A stretch of 20,274 nt of DNA from Paulinella micropora (taxonomy: Eukaryota; Cercozoa; Imbricatea; Euglyphida): contig BJOX01000136.1 of NCBI GenBank assembly GCA_009731375.1, forward strand, positions 104,302-124,575, written 5' to 3'. Every line of letters starts with the position of its first letter. The first letter of the stretch is position 1. Below are positions 1 through 10,045 of this stretch, piece by piece. The position numbers and the translations under genes were made by a program. Under the pieces are notes generated by a model that was not told the origin of the DNA, did no database searches, and was given only the letters and a program-made list of their open reading frames with translations.

Positions 1-92
1 CCCCCCCCCCCTCCTCCCCCCCCCCCCCCCCCCCCCCTCCCTCTTTCTTTCTCTCTCCCTCTCTCCCTCCCTCGCTCCCTCTCTCTCTCCAG
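1..92 (+). promoter_or_regulatory. Intron 3' end: polypyrimidine tract and AG acceptor
   Basis: An almost pure C/T tract (a C run followed by CCCT and CTCT repeats) ends in CCAG, with the AG at 91-92. The next base opens a reading frame that matches the end of an AlkB-family protein, so this reads as the branch-to-acceptor part of an intron whose upstream part lies outside the window. The C-rich tract is unusually long for a polypyrimidine tract and may be a microsatellite grown inside it. No branch point can be assigned. The splice call rests on the exon homology, not on transcript data. Confidence 0.7.
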
Positions 93-290
93 GTCCACCC
101 CAAGTCGGGCGTCAAGCGTCTCCTCAGCCTGCCCATGCCCAACAACTCGCTCCTCATTATGGGAGACGAGATGCAGCTGCACTACAAACACAGCGTGCAA
201 AAGCTGAACAGGAGAGAACTCAAGCTCTGTGCCACATGCGCAGATATTCGACGTATTAACATCACGTTGCGTGCGATGCGGGGACAATAG
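93..290 (+). CDS. Terminal exon of AlkB-like 2-oxoglutarate/Fe(II) dioxygenase
   Basis: This exon encodes the last 65 residues of an AlkB-family dioxygenase and ends at TAG 288-290. AlkB proteins use Fe(II), 2-oxoglutarate and O2 to oxidatively remove alkyl groups from nucleic-acid bases, or in some members from proteins. Visible marks are a strand LPMPNNSLLIMGDEMQ, then H33 in YKHSV (the expected distal iron-binding His), then R54-I-N-I-T-L-R60. The last fits the family signature RxNxTxR, whose arginines contact 2-oxoglutarate and the active site. The first two iron ligands (HxD) must lie in upstream exons outside the window. Between the His and the signature lies a Cys-containing segment (KLCATCADI) that may be lineage-specific. 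Phase is 0 at the acceptor. The subfamily (ALKBH2/3-like or other) cannot be decided from this piece. There is no ATG because this is an internal start at a splice site. Confidence 0.8.
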   Translation, partial: VHPKSGVKRLLSLPMPNNSLLIMGDEMQLHYKHSVQKLNRRELKLCATCADIRRINITLRAMRGQ

Positions 291-1882
291 GCTTAAATTG
301 TGACTTTTTTTTTTTTTTAATAATAATTTTTTTAAAAATCAACACCATGTTTTCTCTTTTTGTATCTCTTAATACCTCTTCCATTTTATCTCTTAAGTTC
401 TGCTTCCCACTCAGCTCTACGAGTGGCAAGTATTCTATTAAATCAGTGCTTCCGTAAATAATTATTATTATAACTTGCCTCAATTTGTGTCCTGAGCCAT
501 ACTAACTATTAATGTTGGCAACACGACTGCAAACAACCTGGTTAGATGTCAGCCTCTGTCTCGCCTGTTCTCAGTGACGGTTCTGCTGCATGTGTTCGTG
601 AAATCATTTCAATGGCAGTGACTCAGTAGTAACCTAGTATCAGTAGATGATTCAGCTGAGCGGGGCACCAGCTCCTGCAGCTATTAATACCGACGGAGTC
701 ATATCATGATATAGTTACTATTAATATCGATGAATCAGATATCAATCATTGAGCCTGAACGGTGACTAATATTAATACTGGTAATATTAATATTTGCCCT
801 GCACAGAATATTAACTTTCAACGGCCGGGCTGGAGTTAGGGCCGGGACTCATTTGAAATAGATACTAGGTCACATGATACCTCTTCCTGTTAGACTACTA
901 TTATTAATATTAATATAATAATCTATGCTTGAGAAGCAGTTGAACAGTATTGAGGGAATTAGAAGCAGGCGGGTTTAACGGCGGAATCTCAGATAACCGG
1001 CCAGCCGCTCCATTGAAACGTCCTTTAATAGCCCGGGTAATTCGAGTCACGTCCTACAAACAAAAGCACGCCAAACGAACGAAACAGTTCTTACTACGTG
1101 ACACGTCTGTAAGTCCGAGTCATAACATACTTGAAAAGGTATCCACACATACATCATGATTGGCATTGGTGCCACCAATGCCACCCACACCAGTACTACT
1201 AATTATCACTTTTTCCATACTATGAACTATCAGTTGAATACAAATTAACATCACTGACCTACCGGTTGTATTAATACCATCACCGGCGTAATTAACTTCC
1301 GAGCCGCTGAGCCCTAAGCTATGACAGCTACTCAGTACACTCTCATGACTCGGATCTATCAGCAGTACTACAGCTTTAATAAGAAAGGCGCTAACAAAAC
1401 GCGCCACGTAACTTGACTGGCCGGATCATAAGTAAAGGCTCTACCGACACAGGTACTCTGATACGGCCGGCCCTTAACTATTAATTAAGATTATTAGTTC
1501 CAACAACCCCCCTGGAACAAAGTAAATTAAGTATGTAACTTACTGCCACCGCCGGTCCTAACATTACGACATCTATAAATATTTTGTGAAACATTGGAAA
1601 ACACAAACTCAAAACATATACCCTTACCCTCACGCTCTCCGAGAAGTATTCAGTGTAATGTCGGGGTTGGCTACCCTACTATTCACAGCGAGTATGCATC
1701 AACTAGAGTACATACAAGGCAGCGGGCCTGTGGTATAGCTGGGCCTACCCAACGAGAAGAGGATTAACTCCCTACTCTCCCTAACCTCTCATTCGAATAG
1801 AGAGAAAGGATAGATAGACAGATAGTTGTCGTCGTCATCTTCGTCGTCGTTTGATGTTGTTGATGTTGTATCAGACTGCTTT
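291..1882. other. Non-coding stretch downstream of the AlkB-like gene
   Basis: About 1.6 kb with no convincing gene. It begins with the presumed 3' untranslated region (T-run at 304-318, then T/A-rich sequence; no clean AATAAA just after the stop). From about 640 to 1560 it is rich in short palindromes such as ATTAAT, AATATT and CCGG. Open frames of up to 95 codons exist (for example 1120-1407 minus) but show no recognisable motif. Short GTC/GTT-type triplet runs occur at about 1825-1870. Confidence 0.5.
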
Positions 1883-1883
1883 A

Positions 1884-1942
<59 letters not shown>
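1883..1942 (+). repeat. (GATA)n microsatellite
   Basis: About 15 nearly perfect copies of GATA/TAGA. It ends directly against the unique island 1943-2374. The same repeat resumes on the far side at 2375, in the same strand orientation. Confidence 0.95.
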
Positions 1943-2374
1943 TGTTTAATCTATGGGCGTGGCGTAGCTTGAAAAGCCATTGCCTCCAATACTATCCCCG
2001 GACAATAACTTTCAGCACCTGCCAAGCTGTACACCAACCACTGTCTCGCTGTGGCTGGTGTCTGTGCCCAGTTCAAGCCGAAAGGTAGCCGAGCCCTTTT
2101 GAACTATTCAGAACAACACTAGAACACTCCCCCAGGAGCGTGTGCCATAAGGAGATGATGCGCCTGTAAGCCGAGGTTTCAGGAGTTCACGTCGTTGTGA
2201 GTTACCTTCTACAACCCCGACTTCATCAACCCTTTGCATCACGGCCCTGGTCAGGAGTTGGTTGCCTCTTTAGCCCTTGCGCTGCGCGCGATTAACGGCG
2301 GACACAAAATCGTCATTATAAGGGGTTTGGTTTTAGGCCGGAGCACTGCGCAGCTGGCCCTCTGCATCCCCCGG
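1943..2374. other. Unique ~430-bp island splitting a GATA array
   Basis: A non-repetitive, GC-richer segment with (GATA)n on both sides in the same orientation, as if inserted into one array. It holds an 11-bp inverted repeat (2031-2041 with 2051-2061, one mismatch, 9-base loop) and a second inverted pair, AGTTCAA at 2070-2076 with TTGAACT at 2099-2105. On the + strand an open frame of 60 codons runs 2201-2383 with protein-like content (NPDFINPLHHGPGQELVA), but I do not recognise it and it lacks a near ATG. It might be the 3' end of a mobile element or an old pseudogene. No function is claimed. Confidence 0.4.
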
Positions 2375-2408
<34 letters not shown>

Positions 2409-2583
2409 GTCTGTGGAAGCGCCGTGTGTTGTTGAAGGGAGCAATGCGAAGAAAGAGAAGAAGATATATTGCTACTGGTGAAGAGAGAGAGAGAGAGAGG
2501 AGAGAGAGAGGGGGGGAGGGGTGGGGAGGGAGGGAGAGAGGGAGGGAGGGAGAGAGAGAGAGAGAGAGAGTATATGTATGTAT

Positions 2584-2620
<37 letters not shown>

Positions 2621-2642
2621 CAGTTAGTAATAGTAGTAGTAA

Positions 2643-2696
<54 letters not shown>

Positions 2697-2812
2697 GTAG
2701 TGGTAGTAGTAGTGGTAGTAGCAGTGGTAGTAGTGGTAGTAGTAGTAGTAGTAGTAGCAGCAGTGGTAGTAGTGGTAGTAGTAGCAGTAGTAGTAGTAGT
2801 AGTAGTAGTAGA
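2375..2812 (+). repeat. GATA, GA/GGGA and long (TAG)n microsatellites
   Basis: (GATA)n at 2375-2408, then about 70 bp of mixed sequence, then GA/GGGA purine tract at 2481-2570, and an interrupted (TAG)n array at about 2586-2812 with scattered TGG, CAG and TAA variants. The interruptions indicate an older, diverged array rather than a freshly expanded one. Confidence 0.9.
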
Positions 2813-2821
2813 TAGATGGAC

Positions 2822-2891
<70 letters not shown>

Positions 2892-2979
2892 GTAGGTAGA
2901 TGGGTAGGATAGGTAGGTAGGTAGGTAGAGGTAAGGTAGGTAGAGGTAAGGTAGGTAGGTAGGTAGGTAGGTAGGTAGG

Positions 2980-3024
<45 letters not shown>

Positions 3025-3045
3025 TAGATAGATAGATAGATAGAT

Positions 3046-3103
<58 letters not shown>

Positions 3104-3174
3104 GTAGGTAGGTAGGTAGGTAGGTAGTTGAGGTAGGGTAGGTAGGTAGGTAGGTAGGTAGGTAGGTAGGTAGG

Positions 3175-3228
<54 letters not shown>

Positions 3229-3256
3229 GTAGACAGATAGATAGATAGATAGATAG

Positions 3257-3309
<53 letters not shown>

Positions 3310-3392
3310 GGATAGATGGATAGGTAGGTAGGTAGATAGGTAGGTAGGTAGGTAGGTAGATAGATAGATAGATAGATAGATAGGTAGATAGG

Positions 3393-3434
<42 letters not shown>

Positions 3435-3459
3435 TATAGATAGATGTATAGATAGATGT

Positions 3460-3523
<64 letters not shown>

Positions 3524-3593
3524 GTAGATAGGTAGATAGGTAGGTAGGCAGGTAGGTAGGTAGGTAGATAGGTAGACAGGTAGGTAGATAGAC

Positions 3594-3651
<58 letters not shown>

Positions 3652-4528
3652 GTAGGTAGGTAGGTAAGTAGCTAGGTAGGTAGGTAGGTAGGTAGGTAGA
3701 TAGATAGATAGGTAGATAGATAGTAGGTGGGTAGGTAGGTAGGTAGGTAGGTAGGTAGGCAGGTAGGTAGGTAGGTAGGTAGGTAGGTAGGTAGGTAGGT
3801 AGGCAGGTAGGCAGGTAGGCAGGTAGGAAGGTAGGTAGGTAGGCAGGTAGGCAGGTAGGCAGGTAGGTAGGTATGTAAGTAGGTAGGTAGGTAGGCAGGC
3901 AGGTAGGTAGGTAGGTAGGTAGNNNNNNNNNNAGGTAGGTAGGTAGGTAGGTAGGTAGGTAGGTAGGTAGGTAGGTAGGCAGGTAGGCAGGTAGGCAGAT
4001 AGGTAGGTGGGTAGGTAGGTAGGCAGGTAGGCAAGTAGGCAGGCAGGTAGGTAGGTAGGTGGGTAGGTAGGCAGGCAGGCAGGCAGGTAGGTAGGTAGGT
4101 AGGTAGGTAGGTAGGTAGGTAGATAGATAGGTAGGTAGGTAGATAGGTAGGTAGAAAGATAGATTTTAGTAGGTTAGGTAGGTAGGTAGGTAGATAGATA
4201 AGTAGGTAGGTAGGTGCATACTTCTGGTTCGTAGATAATAAGTAGTTAGTTAGATAATAAGTAGGTAGGTAGATAGATAAGTAGGTAGTTAGATTAATAA
4301 GTAGGTATGTAGATAGATAAGTAGGTAGTTAGATTAATAAGTAGGTAGTAGATAGATAAGTAGGTAGTTAGGTTAATAAGTAGGTAGTAAATAGATAAGT
4401 AGGTATTTAGATAAGTAGGTAGATAGATAAAGTAGGTAGATAGATAAATAGGTAGTTAGATAAGTAGGTAGTGAGATAATAAGTAGGTAGGTAGTCAGTT
4501 AGATAGATAGATAGATAGATAGATAGAT

Positions 4529-4572
<44 letters not shown>
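2813..4572 (+). repeat. Compound (GATA)n/(GGTA)n microsatellite, 1.8 kb
   Basis: Blocks of GATA alternate with blocks of GGTA (with GGCA and AAGTAG variants from about 3760 onward). All blocks have the same strand sense. A 10-N assembly gap sits at 3923-3932 inside the GGTA block, so true length is unknown. From about 4230 to 4500 the unit degenerates to a longer AAGTAGGTAGTTAGAT-like pattern of about 30-40 bp. The long minus-strand open frames here (PTYL repeats) only reflect a stop-free unit. Confidence 0.93.
3923..3932. other. Assembly gap (10 N)
   Basis: Ten Ns inside the GGTA array. The fixed length matches the other two 10-N gaps and suggests a placeholder join rather than a measured gap. 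Confidence 0.99.
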
Positions 4573-4574
<2 letters not shown>

Positions 4575-4579
4575 GGTGG

Positions 4580-4610
<31 letters not shown>

Positions 4611-4622
4611 GTATATATATAC

Positions 4623-4656
<34 letters not shown>

Positions 4657-4690
4657 TGAGTGAGTGAGCGTGTGTGTGTGTGTATGAGTG

Positions 4691-4730
<40 letters not shown>

Positions 4731-4775
4731 TGAGAGAGAGAGAGAGAAGAGAGAGAGAGATAGATAGATAGATAA

Positions 4776-4830
<55 letters not shown>

Positions 4831-4960
4831 TACATACATACATACATACATACATACATTACATACATTACATACATACATACATACATACATGCATACA
4901 TACATACATACATACATGCACACACACAAACATACATACATACATACATACATACACATA

Positions 4961-5020
4961 CTTATATGCTTGAACATCAGCAATAGGAACAACAACAGCC
5001 AAGCAACCGATAACAACAGC

Positions 5021-5093
<73 letters not shown>
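4961..5093 (+). repeat. AAC-core composite repeat, copy 1
   Basis: An AAC/CAAG-rich core (4961-5020, containing AAGCAACCGATAACAACAGC) follows a CATA array and leads into (AAC)n and then GATA/GGAT. It is the most diverged of four copies of the same ordered unit. Confidence 0.75.
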
Positions 5094-5102
<9 letters not shown>

Positions 5103-5183
5103 GATAGATGGATGGATGGATGGATGGATGGGTGGATGGATGGATGGATGGATGGATGGATAGATAGATAGATATAGATAGAT

Positions 5184-5229
<46 letters not shown>

Positions 5230-5304
5230 GGATAGATTGATAGATTGCTAGATTGATAGAGATAGATAGAGAGAGAGCGATAAATGGATAGATAGATATA
5301 TAGG

Positions 5305-5357
<53 letters not shown>

Positions 5358-5404
5358 GCATACATGAATACATACATGCATACATACGTACATACATACA
5401 TACA

Positions 5405-5431
<27 letters not shown>

Positions 5432-5435
<4 letters not shown>

Positions 5436-5502
5436 GCGTATATGCACAAACAACAGCAATTGCAACAACAACAACCAAGCAACCAAGCAAAACAACAACA
5501 AC
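5432..5502 (+). repeat. AAC-core composite repeat, copy 2 (short)
   Basis: The core begins with GTATATGC and contains CAGCAATTGCAACAACAACA and two CAAGCAACCAAG-type motifs. The (AAC)n tail is short and a new CATA stretch starts at once, so copy 3 follows about 95 bp later. Confidence 0.8.
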
Positions 5503-5524
5503 GTACATACATAGATACATACAT

Positions 5525-5584
5525 ACGTATACGTATATGCATAAACAACAGCAATTGCAACAACAACAACCAAGCAACCAAGCA

Positions 5585-5633
<49 letters not shown>

Positions 5634-5642
5634 AACAACAAT

Positions 5643-5665
<23 letters not shown>
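5525..5665 (+). repeat. AAC-core composite repeat, copy 3
   Basis: Nearly identical core to copy 2 (CAGCAATTGC, CCAAGCAACCAAGC), here with a full (AAC)n tail to about 5665, then a long GATA block with GCTA variants. Confidence 0.8.
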
Positions 5666-5710
<45 letters not shown>

Positions 5711-5735
5711 CTAGATAGATAGCTAGATAGATAGC

Positions 5736-5766
<31 letters not shown>

Positions 5767-5786
5767 ATAGATGAATAGATAGATGA

Positions 5787-5818
<32 letters not shown>

Positions 5819-5826
5819 ATAGATGA

Positions 5827-5880
<54 letters not shown>

Positions 5881-5919
5881 GGATAGATGGATAGATGGAT
5901 AGATGGATATATATATATG

Positions 5920-5957
<38 letters not shown>

Positions 5958-5969
5958 GAGAAAGAGAGG

Positions 5970-6003
<34 letters not shown>

Positions 6004-6005
6004 AG

Positions 6006-6057
<52 letters not shown>

Positions 6058-6095
6058 AAGATTATATTTCAAAATGCTCGACCAGTGATGGCATC

Positions 6096-6105
6096 NNNNN
6101 NNNNN
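6096..6105. other. Assembly gap (10 N)
   Basis: Ten Ns between a short unique stub ending GATGGCATC and a GATA array. The stub (6062-6095) does not recur elsewhere in the window. Confidence 0.99.
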
Positions 6106-6179
6106 GATAGATAGATAGATAAATGCATACATGCATGCATACATACATACATACATACATACATACATACATACACATA

Positions 6180-6232
6180 CGTATATGCATAAACAACAGC
6201 AATAGCAACAACAACAACCAACCAACCAAACA

Positions 6233-6286
<54 letters not shown>
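6180..6286 (+). repeat. AAC-core composite repeat, copy 4
   Basis: Core with CAGCAATAGCAACAAC and CAACCAACCAACC variants, preceded by CATA repeats and followed by (AAC)n and GATA/GGAT. It has the same order of blocks as copies 1 and 3. Confidence 0.8.
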
Positions 6287-6293
<7 letters not shown>

Positions 6294-6336
6294 TGATAGA
6301 TAGATAGATGGATAGATGGATGGATGGATGGATAGG

Positions 6337-6383
<47 letters not shown>

Positions 6384-6388
6384 GTAGG

Positions 6389-6425
<37 letters not shown>

Positions 6426-6426
6426 G

Positions 6427-6465
<39 letters not shown>

Positions 6466-6494
6466 GGATAGATAGATAGATAGATAGATGGATG

Positions 6495-6527
<33 letters not shown>

Positions 6528-6542
6528 GTAGATAGATAGATC

Positions 6543-6591
<49 letters not shown>

Positions 6592-6592
6592 G

Positions 6593-7199
<607 letters not shown>

Positions 7200-8672
7200 C
7201 AACGTGCAGCAATCCAAAAGAAGTTCATTCTTTCTATGCAAGCCATCGATAGCTGCTCGATCAATGGCTTTACGAAACTGTGGCTATACCAACACTACGC
7301 TGTCCAGTCACTTGCCTGGCCATTTCTCACTTATGACCTCTGCTTATCTTTCGCCAAAACCCTTGAGAAAATTGCGACCCGCTTCCTCAAAAAATGGGCC
7401 AATATCTACAAAAGAGCTCTGGTCTCTTGCCTTTACCGCCCACGCTCGAAATTCGGTCTACAGCTCCAATCCATCGTCTCTTTTTACCAGCGACTTCAAA
7501 TCAACCGTGCTCAAATGCTGAAGTACTGCCCAGATAAACACCTCTCGTCCATTTATGCGATGAACCTGACGAAACACGAAACATTTCGAACTATCTGGAA
7601 ACCAGAGCCTGTGCTCGAAAAGCTTGAGGCACAAGTTGATTTTGAATTCAAACATCGAGGCCAATCCGATCATCTCGGACTTGGCCATGGTCGCTACCCA
7701 AAAGAACATTCCATCACAGACCGCAAAGACAGGGTTTTAGAATTAGCTGCTGAGACAATACTTGAGACAACCACAGTGCATGACATGGACAAAGCCATGC
7801 AAGGGTGCTTCCTTCGTTTTGAAGACGCATGCCCCTTCGACCTCTCCTGGGCTCGCCTCATCGGAACCCGTAATCCCCGTTTAATCTCTTGGGTCATCAA
7901 CGCAAGCACAAACTCGGTTATTACCCCCGACCTTAGACGTCTGTGGGGAATCATTCCCAACAACAAGTGTGCCCTCTGTTCTGGTCAAGCACATCTATGC
8001 CACATCCTCTCCGGTTGCCATGTTGCCCTCAAACAAGGCCGCTATACCTGGCGTCATGACTCTGTGCTCTGCACTATTGAAGCTCCCCTTCAAAAACACA
8101 TCGAGAGCCATAACAAACGCTCCCCTATAGACCAAAATGAATCAAAGTCTATGTTTGTGAAAGAGGGCGAGCAGAAGCCTAAGAGACAGTCATTTCATCG
8201 ACCATCCCTGCTTGACACTGCAAACGATTGGCAACTCCAAACCCAATACACCGGTTCTGAGCAAGCCTTTCCTGTCCACATTTGTGTCACTGACCTCCGC
8301 CCCGATATCGTTGTCTGGTCACTGTCTACCAAGATATGTATTCTGATCGAGCTAACGTGCCCGGTCGAGGAAAACATCCTTGACGCACGAGCCTACAAGA
8401 CCAACCGATACAACAAGCTCAAATCTCAAATCGAGGACAACGGATGGACCTGCCACCTTCGACCAATCGAATGCGGGGCTCGCGGCATGGTATCGTTCTC
8501 TGTTCATCGATGTTTCCGCGCCTTGGGTTTTTCCCATCCCCAATCCAAATCCCTTTGCTTCAAGCTATCCTCCTGCGTAGCTCGTTGCTCTTTTGCGATT
8601 TATCGCTCCTGTGCAGTCAAAAATTGGACTAATCTTCCTCTAGTCCGTATTGGTGACTGCATTCCATCATAG
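7200..8672 (+). pseudogene. 5'-truncated non-LTR retrotransposon protein, CCHC + RLE end
   Basis: An open frame of about 490 codons, the carboxy end of a retrotransposon polyprotein. Positions count from ATG 7236, but the frame is open back to 7200, where it meets (TATC)n with an in-frame TAA. The reverse-transcriptase catalytic core is therefore missing. Residues 1-110 (INGFTKLWLYQHY, SLAWPFL) look like the region just after the RT. A zinc knuckle C245-x2-C248-x7-H256-x4-C261 matches the R2-type CCHC spacing and is followed by GRYTWRHDSVL. A restriction-like endonuclease motif follows: R355-P-D357, 14 residues, E372-L-T, then K388 and RY392. In intact relatives this nuclease nicks the target for target-primed reverse transcription. 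The reading frame has no internal stop to TAG 8670-8672, so the insertion is fairly young or a 5' part lies elsewhere. The family is R2/NeSL-like in architecture; exact clade unresolved. Confidence 0.8.
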
Positions 8673-8861
8673 CCGTCCAGTGTTGCATAGCCCGGGCTAG
8701 GTCCCTGCGGGGGTTTAGGCCTCATACAATGTCATCATTGTAGCTTGCGCAAGCTTACGGTGCTCAAAACACTTGGACTAACGGCTTGAACGGCTTCCTT
8801 TTCTTTCTCTTCTTCCTTGTCCTCCTCAAGACCCCACTCTCCATTTTGCCTTTTTCTTCAA
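8658..8861 (+). repeat. Retroelement 3' tail, copy 1
   Basis: Starts at TGCATTCC just before the stop codon of the upstream frame and contains GCCCGGGCTAGGTCCC, GGGGTTTAGGCC and GCTTGCGCAAGC (palindromic). It matches 9163-9354 closely. Differences include a 9-bp extra GCTTGAACG-type insertion near 8785 and small changes in the T/C-rich end. It is the 3' untranslated region of the element at 7200-8672; no poly(A) is seen. Confidence 0.8.
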
Positions 8862-9162
8862 ACCCCTTGGAGAAGATTTTGCTCATGTCCACCCTTACGA
8901 AGATCCTTCGAGCCTCCTCGAAAAGAAGAGTCCAAAAGTGCACGTCCATCCGGACTATAAGTCACAACCCGGCATTGTCAACCCGGATTCCACCCACAGT
9001 GTTGACGCCGAGACATACTCTCATTTCGTCCAAGAAGTGCCCCGAAAGAACCAATCGAAAGAAGAAAGCACCTGATTTTGCCATCAACACCAAGCGTATG
9101 GAAAGACATTGAAGAAGAACTCCAATCCGCCCTCCCTCTCATCCTCCCCTTATCTCTCATCC
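8862..9162 (+). pseudogene. Decayed coding remnant between two 3' tails
   Basis: One frame is open from about 8780 to the TGA at 9073-9075 with hydrophilic content (HVHPYEDPSSLLEKK, DAETYSHFVQEVPRKNQ). The adjacent frame continues across that point with LPSTPSVWKDIEEELQSALP. This looks like a coding segment with a frameshift. It may be the amino-terminal part of a second, internally deleted copy of the same retroelement, since a matching 3' tail follows. The protein identity is inferred from context only. It could also be ordinary 3' UTR with chance open frames. Confidence 0.35.
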
Positions 9163-9354
9163 TGCATTCCGTCATAGCCGTCCAGTGTTGCATAGCCCGG
9201 GCTAGGTCCCTTCGGGGGTTTAGGCCTTTACACAATGTCATCATTGTAGCTTGCGCAAGCTTACGGTGCTCAAAACACTTGGACTAACGGCTTCCTTTTC
9301 TTTCTCTTCTTCCTTATCCTCCCACTCTCCATTCCTAGATTGCCTTTTTCTTCA
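9163..9354 (+). repeat. Retroelement 3' tail, copy 2
   Basis: Second copy of the 8658-8861 tail, 505 bp downstream, including the conserved ATTCC-TCATAG stop-codon context. Sequence after it (9355-9489) is unique to this copy. It ends against a TATC/TC repeat at about 9490, so the whole element complex (7200-9490) is bounded on both sides by TATC-type repeat. Confidence 0.8.
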
Positions 9355-9489
9355 ACTTCCTTCCTCCTCTTCTTTTTCCAGAACACAGTCTACCCGTGAT
9401 TCCCATCCCGGACACATGCACAGTACACAAATTATTGTTTGATGTGAAACTGCGTTCCTTTGCAAGGACTACATTCCTTTGCGACATCT

Positions 9490-9515
9490 CATCTATCTAT
9501 CTCTCTCTCTCTTCG

Positions 9516-9550
<35 letters not shown>

Positions 9551-9572
9551 GCTCTCTCTATCTCTCTCTCTA

Positions 9573-9612
<40 letters not shown>

Positions 9613-9746
9613 CCTCTCTCTCTCTCTCCCTCTCTCTCCCTCTCTCTCTCTCTTTCTTTCTCTCTTTCTCTCTGTCTCTAGACGGATAGATAGATAGAGA
9701 TGGAGAGAAAGAAAGAAAGAGAGAGAGAGAGAAAGAGAGAGAGAGG
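9490..9746 (+). repeat. (TC)n then GATA/GA microsatellite
   Basis: TATC and TC/TTTC repeat to 9680, then a switch to the purine strand after TCTAGACG with GATA, GAAA and GA to 9746. The switch segment (TCTGTCTCTAGACGGATA, from 9671) recurs at 13292 and marks the left edge of the long tandem duplication. Confidence 0.85.
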
Positions 9747-10045
9747 GCCGCCGCACATAAACGACTACACCTTTACAATAACATATATACATAACATAAC
9801 AACATAATATTAATATCACCGCACAATATATCTAAACAGAAATATTAATTTTAATAACTATAATATAATATTAATACTGAGCAGCTGAATACTAATTTAA
9901 TATCGATATCTTCCTTAATACGCTCAACTAGTACTGAATAACTAGGTTTCCACCTTAGATAAAGGTATAACTTACTAGCTATACTTTTCACGTGGACGTT
10001 CCCTGAGTCCAATTGTAAAATTGTTCTCTCAATAAAAATGAAGAA
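9747..10045. other. AT-rich ~300-bp segment present only in duplication copy A
   Basis: Begins GGCCGCCGCACATAAACG and ends near CAATAAAAATGAAGAAG, lying inside a GA repeat that is continuous in copy B (around 13365). It has many AATATTAAT palindromes and no convincing open frame. It is either an insertion into copy A or a deletion from copy B. The terminal AATAAAA next to a purine tract is compatible with a short retro-inserted piece, but no target duplication is evident. Confidence 0.55.

Noticed and set aside
1120-1407. 95-codon minus-strand frame and a 69-codon plus-strand frame at 950-1159
   Set aside because: No recognisable motif, no splice or start context, and length is within chance for this sequence.
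3650-4480. (TAGG)n considered as telomeric repeat
   Set aside because: The unit is a tetranucleotide mixed with GATA and GGCA; it is not TTAGGG-like and no chromosome-end context is visible.
4961-6286. Recurrent cores considered as a CRISPR array
   Set aside because: Spacing is irregular (95 to 650 bp), the intervening DNA is simple repeat, no cas-like gene is present and the DNA is eukaryotic.
8352-8632. Short frames overlapping the retroelement protein on both strands
   Set aside because: Shadow frames of the 7200-8672 coding sequence.
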